A stretch of DNA of 7,334 nt from Candidatus Woesebacteria bacterium (GTDB taxonomy: Bacteria > Patescibacteriota > Microgenomatia > UBA8517 > UBA10165), in NCBI GenBank assembly GCA_002686465.1, contig NZCP01000020.1, forward strand, positions 1-7,334, read 5' to 3'. Position 1 is the stretch's first letter. Every line of letters begins with the position of its first letter. Both the position numbers and the translations under genes were made by a program. Under the pieces are notes generated by a model. That model made no database searches. It was not told the DNA's origin and saw only the letters and a list, made by a program, of their open reading frames with translations. Below, piece by piece: positions 1-4,960 of this stretch.

Positions 1-2
1 AA

Positions 3-170
3 GAGTTGGTGGTTCGCCATGCGTCTTGGGCTGATCCAGATTGCCCAGATAAAGCTGGTCAGGCTATCGAATATGTGGCAATAGCTCTTAAGAATACTTT
101 TGAGTTTATTGATAAACATAAAGTAGAATGGGAAGTAGAACTCGAAGACTGGGAGGAAGAAGATGAGTAA
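3..170 (+). CDS. C-terminal part of a hypothetical protein
   Basis: This is an open frame running in from the left edge, with 55 codons visible before TAA at 168-170; its start lies outside the window. The visible part begins ELVVRHASWADPDC and ends in a very acidic tail (VEWEVELEDWEEEDE). I recognise no family. The frame is supported by the junction: the next gene's ATG (163) lies inside this gene's last codons, giving an 8-base overlap (ATGAGTAA), and the same sequence encoding the acidic tail supplies the next gene's purine-rich ribosome binding site (GGGAGGAAGAAG). Function unknown; likely co-transcribed with the two genes that follow. Confidence 0.7.
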   Translation, partial: ELVVRHASWADPDCPDKAGQAIEYVAIALKNTFEFIDKHKVEWEVELEDWEEEDE

Positions 171-522
171 GTATATCTTTGAACTTGACGATGACATTAA
201 AGAACTAGAATGTGCAGCCAGCTTCCATGATGGGATTCTTACACTTGAAGATGGAACCTGTATTGAATTCGCTCAAGCACATCACCATGTTGTGTCGAAA
301 CACTATGTCGGCTCCGAGTTGGCTACATACTTCGCTGGCCGAATTGATGGACTGATTAATGTTCTCTTGGAGGTATCTCGACATTCTGACTCCTTAATGA
401 AGTATGTTCTCGTTGATGATAATCAACTAGATTGGCTCAAGAAACGGAAGGATGAGCATGATAGAATCATAAGGCTCGTTAATGACACTGTTGCTAAATA
501 TGGAGGAATTGAGAATGCGTGA
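163..522 (+). CDS. Hypothetical protein, 119 aa
   Basis: A soluble-looking protein of 119 residues with no membrane segment or signal peptide. The N-terminal half has a short beta-like stretch (YIFELDDD, then GILTLEDGTCIEF) and a histidine cluster HHH at about residues 40-42. The C-terminal third is helical and charged (DWLKKRKDEHDRIIRLVND). The start at 163 is chosen for the GGAGGAAGAAG sequence directly upstream and the 8-base overlap with the preceding gene. The 3' end overlaps the next gene by 8 bases, so translational coupling across three genes is likely. I do not recognise a family and assign no function. Confidence 0.85.
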   Translation: MSKYIFELDDDIKELECAASFHDGILTLEDGTCIEFAQAHHHVVSKHYVGSELATYFAGRIDGLINVLLEVSRHSDSLMKYVLVDDNQLDWLKKRKDEHDRIIRLVNDTVAKYGGIENA

Positions 523-679
523 GCGTATTAAAAACGCACTTGTTAAACAAATGGTTGATATTCATGGTTCTAACAATGAAGGATGGTGGACTGACGCTCA
601 AACGCTTAACGAAGTAGTGGGAGCAATCGCTAACTCCTGTATGGATCTATTCGACAACGACGAGTGGGAAGCTGCTTGA
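515..679 (+). CDS. Hypothetical small protein, 54 aa
   Basis: A 54-residue protein beginning MRERIKNALVKQ. The frame is open further upstream to an ATG at 482, but the start at 515 is preferred because it has GGAGG at 502-506 with an 8-base gap, and it gives the short stop/start overlap typical of this region. The sequence is mostly helical: a basic N-terminal helix, a GWW turn at about residues 24-26, and an acidic tail ending NDEWEAA. There is no recognised domain. It is the last gene of a three-gene overlapping group; the GACACCGA element begins 4 bases after its stop. Confidence 0.8.
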   Translation: MRERIKNALVKQMVDIHGSNNEGWWTDAQTLNEVVGAIANSCMDLFDNDEWEAA

Positions 680-682
680 TCT

Positions 683-695
683 GACACCGATATAA
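683..695 (+). promoter_or_regulatory. Leader element GACACCGAYAWRA, copy 1
   Basis: GACACCGATATAA stands 4 bases after the stop of the 515-679 gene and 59 bases before the ATG of the 26-codon ORF at 742. It shares the exact core GACACCGA with six other leader copies in this window. The rule of one copy per gene group points to transcription start or leader control; I cannot tell which from sequence. This copy has T in the variable ninth position. Confidence 0.7.
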
Positions 696-741
696 AGAGC
701 CAATGGAGTGGTTCAAATTAATAAGCAAGGAGGCTTATATA

Positions 742-822
742 ATGTTCAGAGTAATTCATGTGTGGATAATGTGTCTTATGGAGTTTATTTGCCCGTCAGA
801 GATAAAAGATGAGCAAAATTGA
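742..822 (+). CDS. Possible 26-aa peptide
   Basis: A short ORF beginning MFRVIHVWIMCLMEF and ending in a charged tail (SEIKDEQN). The first 18 residues are strongly hydrophobic, so a small membrane-associated peptide is possible. It has one of the best ribosome binding sites in the window (AAGGAGG at 727-733, 8-base gap), and a copy of the repeated leader element lies 59 bases upstream, as for the larger genes. These two facts are the main reasons to treat it as real despite its length. It could also be a leader peptide controlling the structured RNA region downstream. Confidence 0.5.
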   Translation: MFRVIHVWIMCLMEFICPSEIKDEQN

Positions 823-915
823 TTCAGTCATCAGAAACGCTTGTCTGATTTAATTTTAAATAAGAATAAATACAAGGCGCAGTAGAGAACAGGTTTTGAT
901 AACCCTTTCAGGGTC

Positions 916-1121
916 TAGCCCCTCTGCATTTCATTATAATTCCCACCAAATCCCACCAAAGGTTATTTATAATGCCTTATAATGGGCAACAATCCCACAT
1001 ATTAAAGAAATCACTATTCTTTATAAATGACATTAAAGAAGTTTAAAATTGAAATTTCCGGCATTATAAAGAACGATAAAATGGGATTTCAATGGAATTA
1101 AAAGGAACTTGGAGTGGGCTA
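916..1121 (+). ncRNA. Candidate structured RNA, about 205 nt, unknown class
   Basis: Five inverted repeats are nested one inside another: TAGCCC 916-921 with 1116-1121; TAATTCC 937-943 with 1094-1100; AAATCCCA 948-955 with 1082-1089; a 15-position arm 962-976 with 1060-1074 (14 pairs and one A-G mismatch); and TAAAGAA 1003-1009 with 1017-1023. This gives an interrupted rod with internal loops of about 4x4 and longer. A T-run hairpin follows at 1126-1153. The general shape (one long interrupted helix) resembles 6S-type RNA, but I see no other reason to call it that. The strand is uncertain because no G-U pair separates the two readings; the plus strand is assumed because of the surrounding genes. 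It could also be an untranslated leader or a DNA structure. Confidence 0.4.
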
Positions 1122-1125
1122 AATT

Positions 1126-1153
1126 AAAAACGTATCATATGTGATACATTTTT
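1126..1153. terminator. Palindromic hairpin with A/T flanks
   Basis: GTATCA (1132-1137) pairs with TGATAC (1142-1147) around a TATG loop. AAAAA before it and TTTTT after it extend the pairing to 11 bp with one C-A mismatch, which becomes a G-U pair on the minus strand. The hairpin is AT-rich and so a weak terminator, possibly working in both directions. It lies 8 bases before leader element copy 2, and a 16-bp near-palindrome in that place could equally be a repressor operator. Confidence 0.45.
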
Positions 1154-1161
1154 ATGGTTTG

Positions 1162-1174
1162 GACACCGACATAG
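1162..1174 (+). promoter_or_regulatory. Leader element, copy 2
   Basis: GACACCGACATAG, 46 bases before the ATG at 1208, the shortest spacing seen here. It lies directly downstream of the palindromic hairpin at 1126-1153. The bases after it (AGATTG) are purine-rich, as after other copies. Confidence 0.7.
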
Positions 1175-1207
1175 AGATTGAGGTCATCAAACACAAGGAG
1201 AAATGAC

Positions 1208-1756
1208 ATGAGAGGTTTTGATTTAGTTATTAATACATTAGAATTGATTAAAGCACTCCATCAGAAGCCGAGTTTTGAGAGTTCATTGGAACATGACGAT
1301 AGATTAATCAAAGAAGAAGTGGTTTTAGCTCCCAAAACACTGGAACAATTAGAGTTAGCTCTCCTTGAAGCTCGAAAATTGAGCTTTACACCGAGATCCA
1401 AGCCTAAGTTTGTGAAAAGTAACGTATATGAAGGTGTTTCTCAGGGTGAAATGGCATGGAAGGTGCTAAAAAATGGTGATTTGTTCGATCCTAAGCCATC
1501 TTTAGCAGTTAATAACCATAGTCCAGACGGTTTTAGCTGGGGATATGCAGGAAGTGGGCCTGCTCAACTGGCTTTAGCTATTCTTATGGAAGAATTTAGC
1601 TTAGATTTCGCTAGAGAGAACTACAATGCGTTTATGCGGGACGTTATTTGTGGCTTAGATATGGGAAATGCGTTTACTCTTACCTCAGATAGCGTAAGAA
1701 CGTGGGTTAATAACCATGTGGAATCGCAGGAGGCAGTAAGTGAAGTAAATGAATAA
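1208..1756 (+). CDS. DUF6166-like protein, 182 aa
   Basis: Residues about 97-126 carry the pattern I associate with DUF6166 proteins of phages and plasmids: PSLAVNNHSPDGF followed by WGYAGSGPAQLAL. The biochemical role of that domain is unknown to me. The N-terminal 80 residues are a separate helical region rich in Leu, Glu and Lys, longer than a bare DUF6166 domain needs, and the C-terminus is acidic (SQEAVSEVNE). The start is ATG 1208, set by AAGGAG at 1195-1200 with a 7-base gap; an in-frame TTG at 1178 would lengthen the protein by 10 residues but has no ribosome binding site. The leader element lies 46 bases upstream. The next gene follows after 56 bases without another element, so the two probably share a transcript. 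The domain call is by eye. Confidence 0.85.
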   Translation: MRGFDLVINTLELIKALHQKPSFESSLEHDDRLIKEEVVLAPKTLEQLELALLEARKLSFTPRSKPKFVKSNVYEGVSQGEMAWKVLKNGDLFDPKPSLAVNNHSPDGFSWGYAGSGPAQLALAILMEEFSLDFARENYNAFMRDVICGLDMGNAFTLTSDSVRTWVNNHVESQEAVSEVNE

Positions 1757-1812
1757 TAATAAAAGGAATAAACTTAGCGTTTACTGACAGTGGTGATTTC
1801 GAGGACGTAACA

Positions 1813-2424
1813 ATGAGAAGGTTGAAGAAGTGGATGGCTGTTAAGGGAGAGAATGGTAACTTTATTGCTGAATGGGATAAAGTAAAGTTCAAGAAAGATG
1901 ATAAACCTGATCCCAAAGGACACGTTAGGATCAGAATTGAACTAGTGGGAAATAAGCATACAATTATTGCTGGCAATAAGGTAGGAACTTTCCATATTTG
2001 GGATGCTACTGTTGGTGAGGTCGCTAATATTATTGAGAAATCGCTTGAATTTGGAGCAGATCTGAAGCAAAGTCATGTTCTTGAATATGAAGGCACTAAA
2101 GATAAACGAGGCCGTCCGTATGATCCTGGCATGAGTGTCAGAGATGAAGAAATGAGGGAGTTACGACGAAAAGGATTCACTTATGCGCAATTGGGGGATA
2201 AGTACGGTATTTCTAAGCAGCGGGTTCAAGTGATTTGTTGTGGAGTAGAGGTTGAACACAGGAAGAAGGCTGTAAAGAAGCCTAGAAGAAAGAAGGTTGT
2301 AAAGAAGGTTGTAAAGAAGGTTGTAGATAGGGCTGTAAAGAAGGCTAGAAGAAAGAAGAAGGATGTTGCGAAGAATCTCAAGCGGGGTAAAGACGGTCGT
2401 TTTGCAACCAAGTCCGTAGCTTAA
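1813..2424 (+). CDS. Putative DNA-binding protein: AT-hook-like, HTH, lysine-rich tail
   Basis: A 203-residue basic protein in three parts. Residues 1-92 are a mixed region (HIWDATVGEVANIIEKS at about 61-77) with no family I recognise. Residues 96-102 read DKRGRP plus Y, containing the RGRP core of AT-hooks. Residues about 114-142 form a likely helix-turn-helix of sigma region 4 type: RRKGFTYAQLGDKYGISKQRVQ, with the turn at GIS. From about 150 to the end is a Lys/Arg/Val tail (KKVVKK repeats) like bacterial histone-H1-like tails, closing with GRFATKSVA. The gene probably binds DNA and may regulate or compact it. The start at 1813 has GAGGA at 1801-1805 with a 7-base gap; an alternative ATG at 1834 lacks a good site. 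It sits directly upstream of three phased dyads (2432-2485), possible binding sites for itself. Confidence 0.8.
   Translation: MRRLKKWMAVKGENGNFIAEWDKVKFKKDDKPDPKGHVRIRIELVGNKHTIIAGNKVGTFHIWDATVGEVANIIEKSLEFGADLKQSHVLEYEGTKDKRGRPYDPGMSVRDEEMRELRRKGFTYAQLGDKYGISKQRVQVICCGVEVEHRKKAVKKPRRKKVVKKVVKKVVDRAVKKARRKKKDVAKNLKRGKDGRFATKSVA
2268..2358 (+). repeat. Tandem repeats encoding the lysine-rich tail
   Basis: A 28-base unit (2268-2295) recurs at 2331-2358 with one mismatch. Between them a 12-base unit AAGGTTGTAAAG occurs at 2293-2304 and 2305-2316, and a third, altered, at 2317-2328. All units are multiples of, or stay in phase with, three bases, so the tail can change length without a frameshift. 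This suggests growth of the tail by slippage or unequal recombination. Confidence 0.8.
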
Positions 2425-2427
2425 TAA

Positions 2428-2485
2428 TGAATCACCGTAGTGACTCGATGAATCACCGTAGTGACTCGATGAGTCACTACGGTGA
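2428..2485. repeat. Three TCAC-N4-GTGA dyads phased at 21 bp
   Basis: A 21-base unit (2428-2448) is repeated exactly at 2449-2469, and a third copy of its core follows in inverted orientation. Each contains a dyad: TCACCGTAGTGA at 2432-2443 and 2453-2464, and TCACTACGGTGA at 2474-2485. Starts are 21 bases apart both times, two helical turns, which would put three bound dimers on one DNA face. The array ends 8 bases before leader element copy 3. Confidence 0.85.
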
Positions 2486-2490
2486 TTTTA
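2451..2490 (+). terminator. Strong hairpin terminator with duplicated 5' arm
   Basis: AATCACCGTAGTGACTC (2451-2467) pairs perfectly over 17 bp with 2471-2487 around a 3-base loop, and the 3' arm runs into TTTT. It ends the transcript of the putative DNA-binding gene. An identical 5' arm lies 21 bases upstream (2430-2446), so the 3' arm has two possible partners. Confidence 0.75.
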
Positions 2491-2493
2491 GTA

Positions 2494-2506
2494 GACACCG
2501 ACAAGA
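2494..2506 (+). promoter_or_regulatory. Leader element, copy 3
   Basis: GACACCGACAAGA, 49 bases before the ATG at 2543 and 6 bases after the terminator stem. Because the transcript from upstream should end just before it, this copy is in the right place to start a new transcript, which favours a promoter role over an RNA-only role. Confidence 0.7.
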
Positions 2507-2542
2507 AAGTCAAGTAATTCACAATGAGTAAAGGAGAAAAAG

Positions 2543-3130
2543 ATGCACTTTATCCACTTAATTGCAGTTGAGGCAGACGATGCGTCTGAAGCAGTTGAAA
2601 TGGCTGAATATGCCATTGAAAGTTATCAAGGTCAGTTATGGGACTGGTATGAAGTTGGTGGTCGTTGGGACGGCGAGCTAGAAGGCAATAATACTCTTTG
2701 TTATTCTGAAAATTCCAAAGCTTTTGTCAAACATATTGATAGATGCAAGGAGAGTAGAAAAAGAGAGCTTATTGGTATGTTGGATAAGTTAAATGGCACT
2801 CAGATTAAACCTGATAATGTTCAAGACAAATTTGGTTTGGGGATTCCAGATCCTGAGGAGTCGGCTAATCGCATCAATGAGGACAACAAGAAGTGTGCGG
2901 CTCGATTTCAAGAGATTTTGAAATTGAAAGACCTTCCTTCAAGTGACACCACCTTTGGTTTAACTGGTTATTATCTTTACAAGTTGGGGGCTTTGCTATC
3001 TGATTTTTACACAGCAGACAGTTACTTTTATGATGCCGTTTATGGATCTTCTTCGTTTGAAGCCATTACGGAACGATGTAAAGAGGAACCGTCAAGGCAG
3101 TGGTTGGTAGCCATTGACATGCACAATTAG
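2543..3130 (+). CDS. Hypothetical protein with WDWYEVGGRW motif, 195 aa
   Basis: The N-terminus (HFIHLIAVEADDASEAVEMAEYAIE) followed by WDWYEVGGRWDG at residues 33-44 is a pattern I know from many uncharacterised phage and plasmid proteins; the conserved GGRW suggests a small alpha/beta fold, but no activity is established to my knowledge. The rest is charged and helical, with a Tyr/Phe-rich segment near the end (SDFYTADSYFYDAVYGSSSF). There is no signal peptide or membrane segment. The start is fixed by AAGGAG at 2531-2536 (6-base gap). Leader element copy 3 is 49 bases upstream. The following gene starts 17 bases after the stop, so these genes probably form an operon 2543-3523. Confidence 0.85.
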   Translation: MHFIHLIAVEADDASEAVEMAEYAIESYQGQLWDWYEVGGRWDGELEGNNTLCYSENSKAFVKHIDRCKESRKRELIGMLDKLNGTQIKPDNVQDKFGLGIPDPEESANRINEDNKKCAARFQEILKLKDLPSSDTTFGLTGYYLYKLGALLSDFYTADSYFYDAVYGSSSFEAITERCKEEPSRQWLVAIDMHN

Positions 3131-3146
3131 GTAGAGGAGAATTATC

Positions 3147-3311
3147 ATGGCTAATCTTACTGGAACTGAAAAACGGTTTATTGATTATGCAATTAGGTTT
3201 TTGATGTCTAATTGGGAAGAAGATAATGAGGAAGACCTTGATTTAACGGAGGATCAGTCGGAAAAGATTGTTGATTCTGTTCAACAATTTCTGCGGAAGG
3301 AGGATGTGTGA
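3147..3311 (+). CDS. Hypothetical acidic small protein, 54 aa
   Basis: A 54-residue ORF beginning MANLTGTEKRFIDYAIRFLM and continuing into an acidic stretch (WEEDNEEDLDLTED) and a short amphipathic helix (SEKIVDSVQQFLRK). AGAGGAGA at 3133-3140 serves as ribosome binding site. Its TGA (3309-3311) shares one base with the next gene's ATG (TGATG), a typical coupled junction, and its last codons hold the next gene's AAGGAGG. No family recognised. Context makes the gene convincing despite its size. Confidence 0.75.
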   Translation: MANLTGTEKRFIDYAIRFLMSNWEEDNEEDLDLTEDQSEKIVDSVQQFLRKEDV

Positions 3312-3523
3312 TGAAAACTCAAGTCAATCAGGAGTTTATTGACGATGTGTTTGAACTGGCGTTTGGCGAGGATGCTATCAGCAAAGAGTATCACCCAAGC
3401 GAGGTTTTGTCTCGGATACTCCAGTACTGCGAAGATTCGCATCGCTGGGAGCAGTACTGCGAGAAGAACAATGTGGATTTTGAGGACATCGAGGCGGCAG
3501 ATGCACTACTGAATTCGCCGTGA
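3311..3523 (+). CDS. Hypothetical acidic small protein, 70 aa
   Basis: A 70-residue acidic protein with predicted helices throughout (EFIDDVFELAFGEDAI, SEVLSRILQYCEDSHRW) and no recognised domain. The start is ATG 3311, served by AAGGAGG at 3297-3303 with a 7-base gap; a GTG immediately upstream at 3308 is in frame but would shorten the spacing. It overlaps the preceding gene by one base. Codon use is somewhat richer in G/C here than in its neighbours (GAGGCGGCAGAT near the end). It is the last gene of the group that starts at 2543. Confidence 0.8.
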   Translation: MKTQVNQEFIDDVFELAFGEDAISKEYHPSEVLSRILQYCEDSHRWEQYCEKNNVDFEDIEAADALLNSP

Positions 3524-3553
3524 TGATAAGCGCATAATCTTTACGGAAGGATA

Positions 3554-3566
3554 GACACCGATAAGA
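3554..3566 (+). promoter_or_regulatory. Leader element, copy 4
   Basis: GACACCGATAAGA, 72 bases before the ATG at 3626, the longest spacing in the set. It follows the 3523 stop after 30 bases. Confidence 0.65.
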
Positions 3567-3597
3567 GAAGCGTTGAATAGCCCAAAGAGGCTTAATC

Positions 3598-3616
3598 CCT
3601 TTTTCAAGAAGAAAGG
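3598..3616 (+). promoter_or_regulatory. Hairpin that would cover the ribosome binding site of the next gene
   Basis: CCTTTTT (3598-3604) can pair with AGAAAGG (3610-3616), 7 bp including one G-U pair, around a CAAGA loop. The 3' arm contains most of the AAAGGA ribosome binding site of the gene at 3626, so folding would reduce its translation. The stem is weak and may be accidental. Confidence 0.3.
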
Positions 3617-3625
3617 AAATTAGAA

Positions 3626-3862
3626 ATGGCTGCTAGATTAACTAAGGCTGATTTTGAGTTGGTAATTGACAGTATTGATGAGGCTGTCGGTAATTTTGTG
3701 AAATGGTACGATGAACAGTACACATCAAATCCATCGTCCAGAGCAGTTGAATTGGGTATTCGTCGGCAACTTGGCAAGAGCTTTGCTTCTCGCCTGAAAT
3801 ACACAAACGACTCTTTTGATGGTCGTCGATTTGAAATTTCGGTATCTAAGGAGATTAGGTAA
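3626..3862 (+). CDS. Hypothetical protein, 78 aa
   Basis: A 78-residue protein: an acidic helical N-terminal half (LTKADFELVIDSIDEAVGNFVKWYDEQY) and a basic C-terminal half (GIRRQLGKSFASRLKYTND) ending FEISVSKEIR. No domain recognised and no membrane segment. The start at 3626 has AAAGGA at 3612-3617 with an 8-base gap. Leader element copy 4 lies 72 bases upstream. The next small ORF begins 4 bases after its stop, so the two are probably co-translated. Confidence 0.75.
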   Translation: MAARLTKADFELVIDSIDEAVGNFVKWYDEQYTSNPSSRAVELGIRRQLGKSFASRLKYTNDSFDGRRFEISVSKEIR

Positions 3863-3866
3863 CTAG

Positions 3867-3989
3867 ATGAAATATTCATTTAAGGACGCATTTTTAATTG
3901 CTTTTGGTGCTGCGTGTGGTTGGTACGTCGGATATGAGATAATTGAATTTGCGAAACAGTTTTTAGTCGGACACGTTTGGTCTTGGTAA
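3867..3989 (+). CDS. Small putative membrane protein, 40 aa
   Basis: A 40-residue ORF beginning MKYSFKDAFLIAFGAACGWY. Residues about 8-23 and 25-35 are hydrophobic or aromatic, enough for one membrane-spanning helix, with a basic N-terminus and a short aromatic end (GHVWSW). It starts 4 bases after the stop of the 3626 gene; AAGGAG at 3848-3853 is 13 bases away, further than usual, so translation may depend on coupling. Phages often encode such single-span proteins at the ends of operons. No family assigned. Confidence 0.6.
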   Translation: MKYSFKDAFLIAFGAACGWYVGYEIIEFAKQFLVGHVWSW

Positions 3990-4010
3990 ACTTCTTTCCA
4001 TACTTATTCT

Positions 4011-4203
4011 TATATAAAAGGAAGCATTACGATGCTGTGATGGTGCTGTCGGGTTCCGTGATGTACGGTTTCGTGACGGTTATGTTCTGTAGCGTAGCGT
4101 GATGTGACGGTGATGTGCCGTGAGGTGCTGTAATGTCCGGTAACAGTCACGTTGAAATATAGGCCCAGTCTTTTTATCCAAGAAGGCTGGGCCTAGTTTT
4201 TTA
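4011..4203 (+). ncRNA. G/T-rich module A, candidate small RNA
   Basis: The module opens with TATAAAAGGAAGCATTACGATGC, in which GCAT and ATGC can pair around TACG, runs through about 120 bases rich in GTGATG and CGGT strings, and ends in a strong terminator (4160-4203). Module B begins the same way and ends in a related terminator, so the two are probably tandem copies that have diverged. The ribosome-binding-site-like AAAAGGAAG precedes ATG CTG TGA (4032-4040), an ORF of two codons. I know no RNA family with this pattern. It might be a small RNA, a leader, or a string of tiny peptides (see findings). Confidence 0.4.
4160..4203 (+). terminator. Rho-independent terminator of module A
   Basis: TAGGCCCAG (4160-4168) pairs with CTGGGCCTA (4187-4195), and the helix continues inward for about 7 more pairs with two G-U, leaving a 4-base loop (4176-4179). 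GTTTTTTAT follows at 4196-4203. A long G/C-rich stem with a T6 run is a textbook terminator for the plus strand. Confidence 0.85.
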
Positions 4204-4400
4204 TAGAAGGAAGCACTTTGATGCAGTAACGGTAACGTTACGTTACATACTGTCTGGTAGCGTCCAGTAACGGTGGCGTTGGGTACGTTGCGGTAAAGTC
4301 GTGTGTAGTGTTGTAGCGGTGGTGTTATGTGAAGTGTAGTGCCGTTACGGTAAAAAACAGGCTCGGTCTTTCTTAACGAAAAGACTGAGCCTGTTTTCAT
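4201..4400 (+). ncRNA. G/T-rich module B, candidate small RNA
   Basis: It begins TATAGAAGGAAGCACTTTGATGC, matching the start of module A, and ends in a terminator whose stem resembles that of module A (AGGCTCGGTCTTT against AGGCCCAGTCTTT). Its body is G/T-rich with a repeated CAGTAACGGT (4224-4233 and 4265-4274) and a dense palindromic patch of GTAAC/GTTAC units at 4226-4246. GTAACGG (4226-4232) can pair with CCGTTAC (4342-4348), closing the module. Here the ribosome-binding-site-like AAGGAAG precedes ATG CAG TAA (4221-4229). On the minus strand this stretch is C/A-rich and poorly structured, as Rho-loading sites are. Confidence 0.4.
4354..4397. terminator. Strong terminator of module B, possibly bidirectional
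   Basis: Bases 4354-4371 pair with 4380-4397 over 18 bp (AAAACAGGCTCG side to GAGCCTGTTTT side) with one G-U, around an 8-base loop. TTTT closes the plus-strand side, and the A6 run at 4352-4357 would give a T-run on the minus strand. It separates the plus-strand modules from the converging minus-strand RNA gene. Confidence 0.85.
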
Positions 4401-4408
4401 ATAAGCGC

Positions 4409-4447
4409 AAAAAAAAACCTAGTTCGAAGTTCTCACTCCGAGCTAGG
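4409..4447 (-). terminator. Terminator of the minus-strand RNA
   Basis: Read on the minus strand, CCTAGCTCGGAGT pairs with ACTTCGAACTAGG around a GAGA (GNRA) loop: 12 pairs with one C-A mismatch (including a G-U), followed by nine T. On the plus strand there is no T-run after the stem, so the signal belongs to the minus strand. Confidence 0.85.
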
Positions 4448-4897
4448 CTCTTTCGGCAAGCGATTTTGTCTAAGCAACAGCGGACTGTTACTCAGCACAA
4501 CTTTCCAACCTTTTTGTAGTAATCTGATAGGGTTTCGCTTACCATTTAGCTTTCGCTAACCGCCAAAACCTACCAGCGTTGGACCGAGTTAAGGAATTTT
4601 GCTCTTAATTGCTGAGATTCAAAAAACTTCTTCTCAAACTTTCTCTTCCGAGCTTACACCCATCCCAAGTTAAGTTTAAGATTGATTCAAAGAACTCCAA
4701 CAACCCTTTGCATAGCCCTATAGTCTCGGCTTCCCTTTTATTTTACCTGTTTGGGACAATTGCAGGTCAGTGTAAAGAGTGTCGAAAACTCTTAGGTTTC
4801 AGGACTTTCTGGAACGACTTCCATATTCCCTATTCGGGAAGGATTCCTTCAAGGCACTACATTCCCTAAAGTATTCCCATCCTTAGTCAGGACAGTT

Positions 4898-4960
4898 ACT
4901 TAAGATTTAGTTTGGAACTGATTAGCTAAATCAGTTTCGTGTCCAAACTTCCTCTTAAGT
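4898..4960 (-). other. 63-nt rod hairpin inside the large RNA
   Basis: Three perfect helices stack in one arm: ACTTAAGA 4898-4905 with 4953-4960 (8 bp), AGTTTGG 4909-4915 with 4943-4949 (7 bp) and AACTGATT 4916-4923 with 4929-4936 (8 bp). They are separated by a 3x3 internal loop and by a 6-base bulge on one side (4937-4942, ACACGA on the minus strand). The apical loop is 5 bases. It is the longest local helix in the unit. Confidence 0.8.

Larger units (their letters stand above)
823..1207. other. Gene-free stretch with structured elements
   Basis: No convincing protein gene lies between the 26-codon ORF and the gene at 1208. The stretch is AT-rich and contains a tandem 10-bp repeat (TCCCACCAAA at 941-950 and 951-960), several TATAAT-like strings, a local hairpin CCCT-ttc-AGGG near 903-913, the nested fold described separately (916-1121), a palindromic hairpin with T-run (1126-1153) and leader element copy 2. 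An AT-rich string at 865-872 (AATAAATA) differs from the T4-type late promoter TATAAATA at one position, but nothing else in the window supports that reading. Confidence 0.6.

Noticed and set aside
809..853. 14-codon ORF MSKIDSVIRNACLI overlapping the 26-codon ORF
   Set aside because: No ribosome binding site and very short; a faint likeness to the start of the 515 gene is not enough to call a remnant.
876..931. tRNA-like or tRNA-remnant sequence (GCGCAGTAGAG to CCTCTGC)
   Set aside because: The ends can pair over only 6 bp with a bulge, there is no 7-base T loop, no D arm or anticodon arm of proper length, and the total is too short.
941..960. CRISPR or iteron array from the TCCCACCAAA repeat
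   Set aside because: Only two adjacent copies of 10 bases and no spacers; too little for an array or origin.
1707..2411. Minus-strand ORFs opposite the DNA-binding gene
   Set aside because: Phe/Leu-rich shadows produced by the lysine-rich repeats on the other strand.
3579..3605. Terminator before the 3626 gene (AGCC/GGCT plus T-run)
   Set aside because: The stem has only 4 bp, and the T-run is more likely an arm of the hairpin over the ribosome binding site.
4080..4400. 106-codon minus-strand ORF across the G/T-rich modules
   Set aside because: Its repeated segments (KTGSVF, KTEPVF, KTGPIF) are simply translations of the terminator stems; it has no ribosome binding site and ends within repetitive sequence.
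4609..4869. 86-codon plus-strand ORF inside the minus-strand RNA unit
   Set aside because: It starts without any ribosome binding site, has low-complexity Ser/Leu/Phe composition from T/C-rich DNA, matches no family, and lies across several hairpin arms including 4648-4652.
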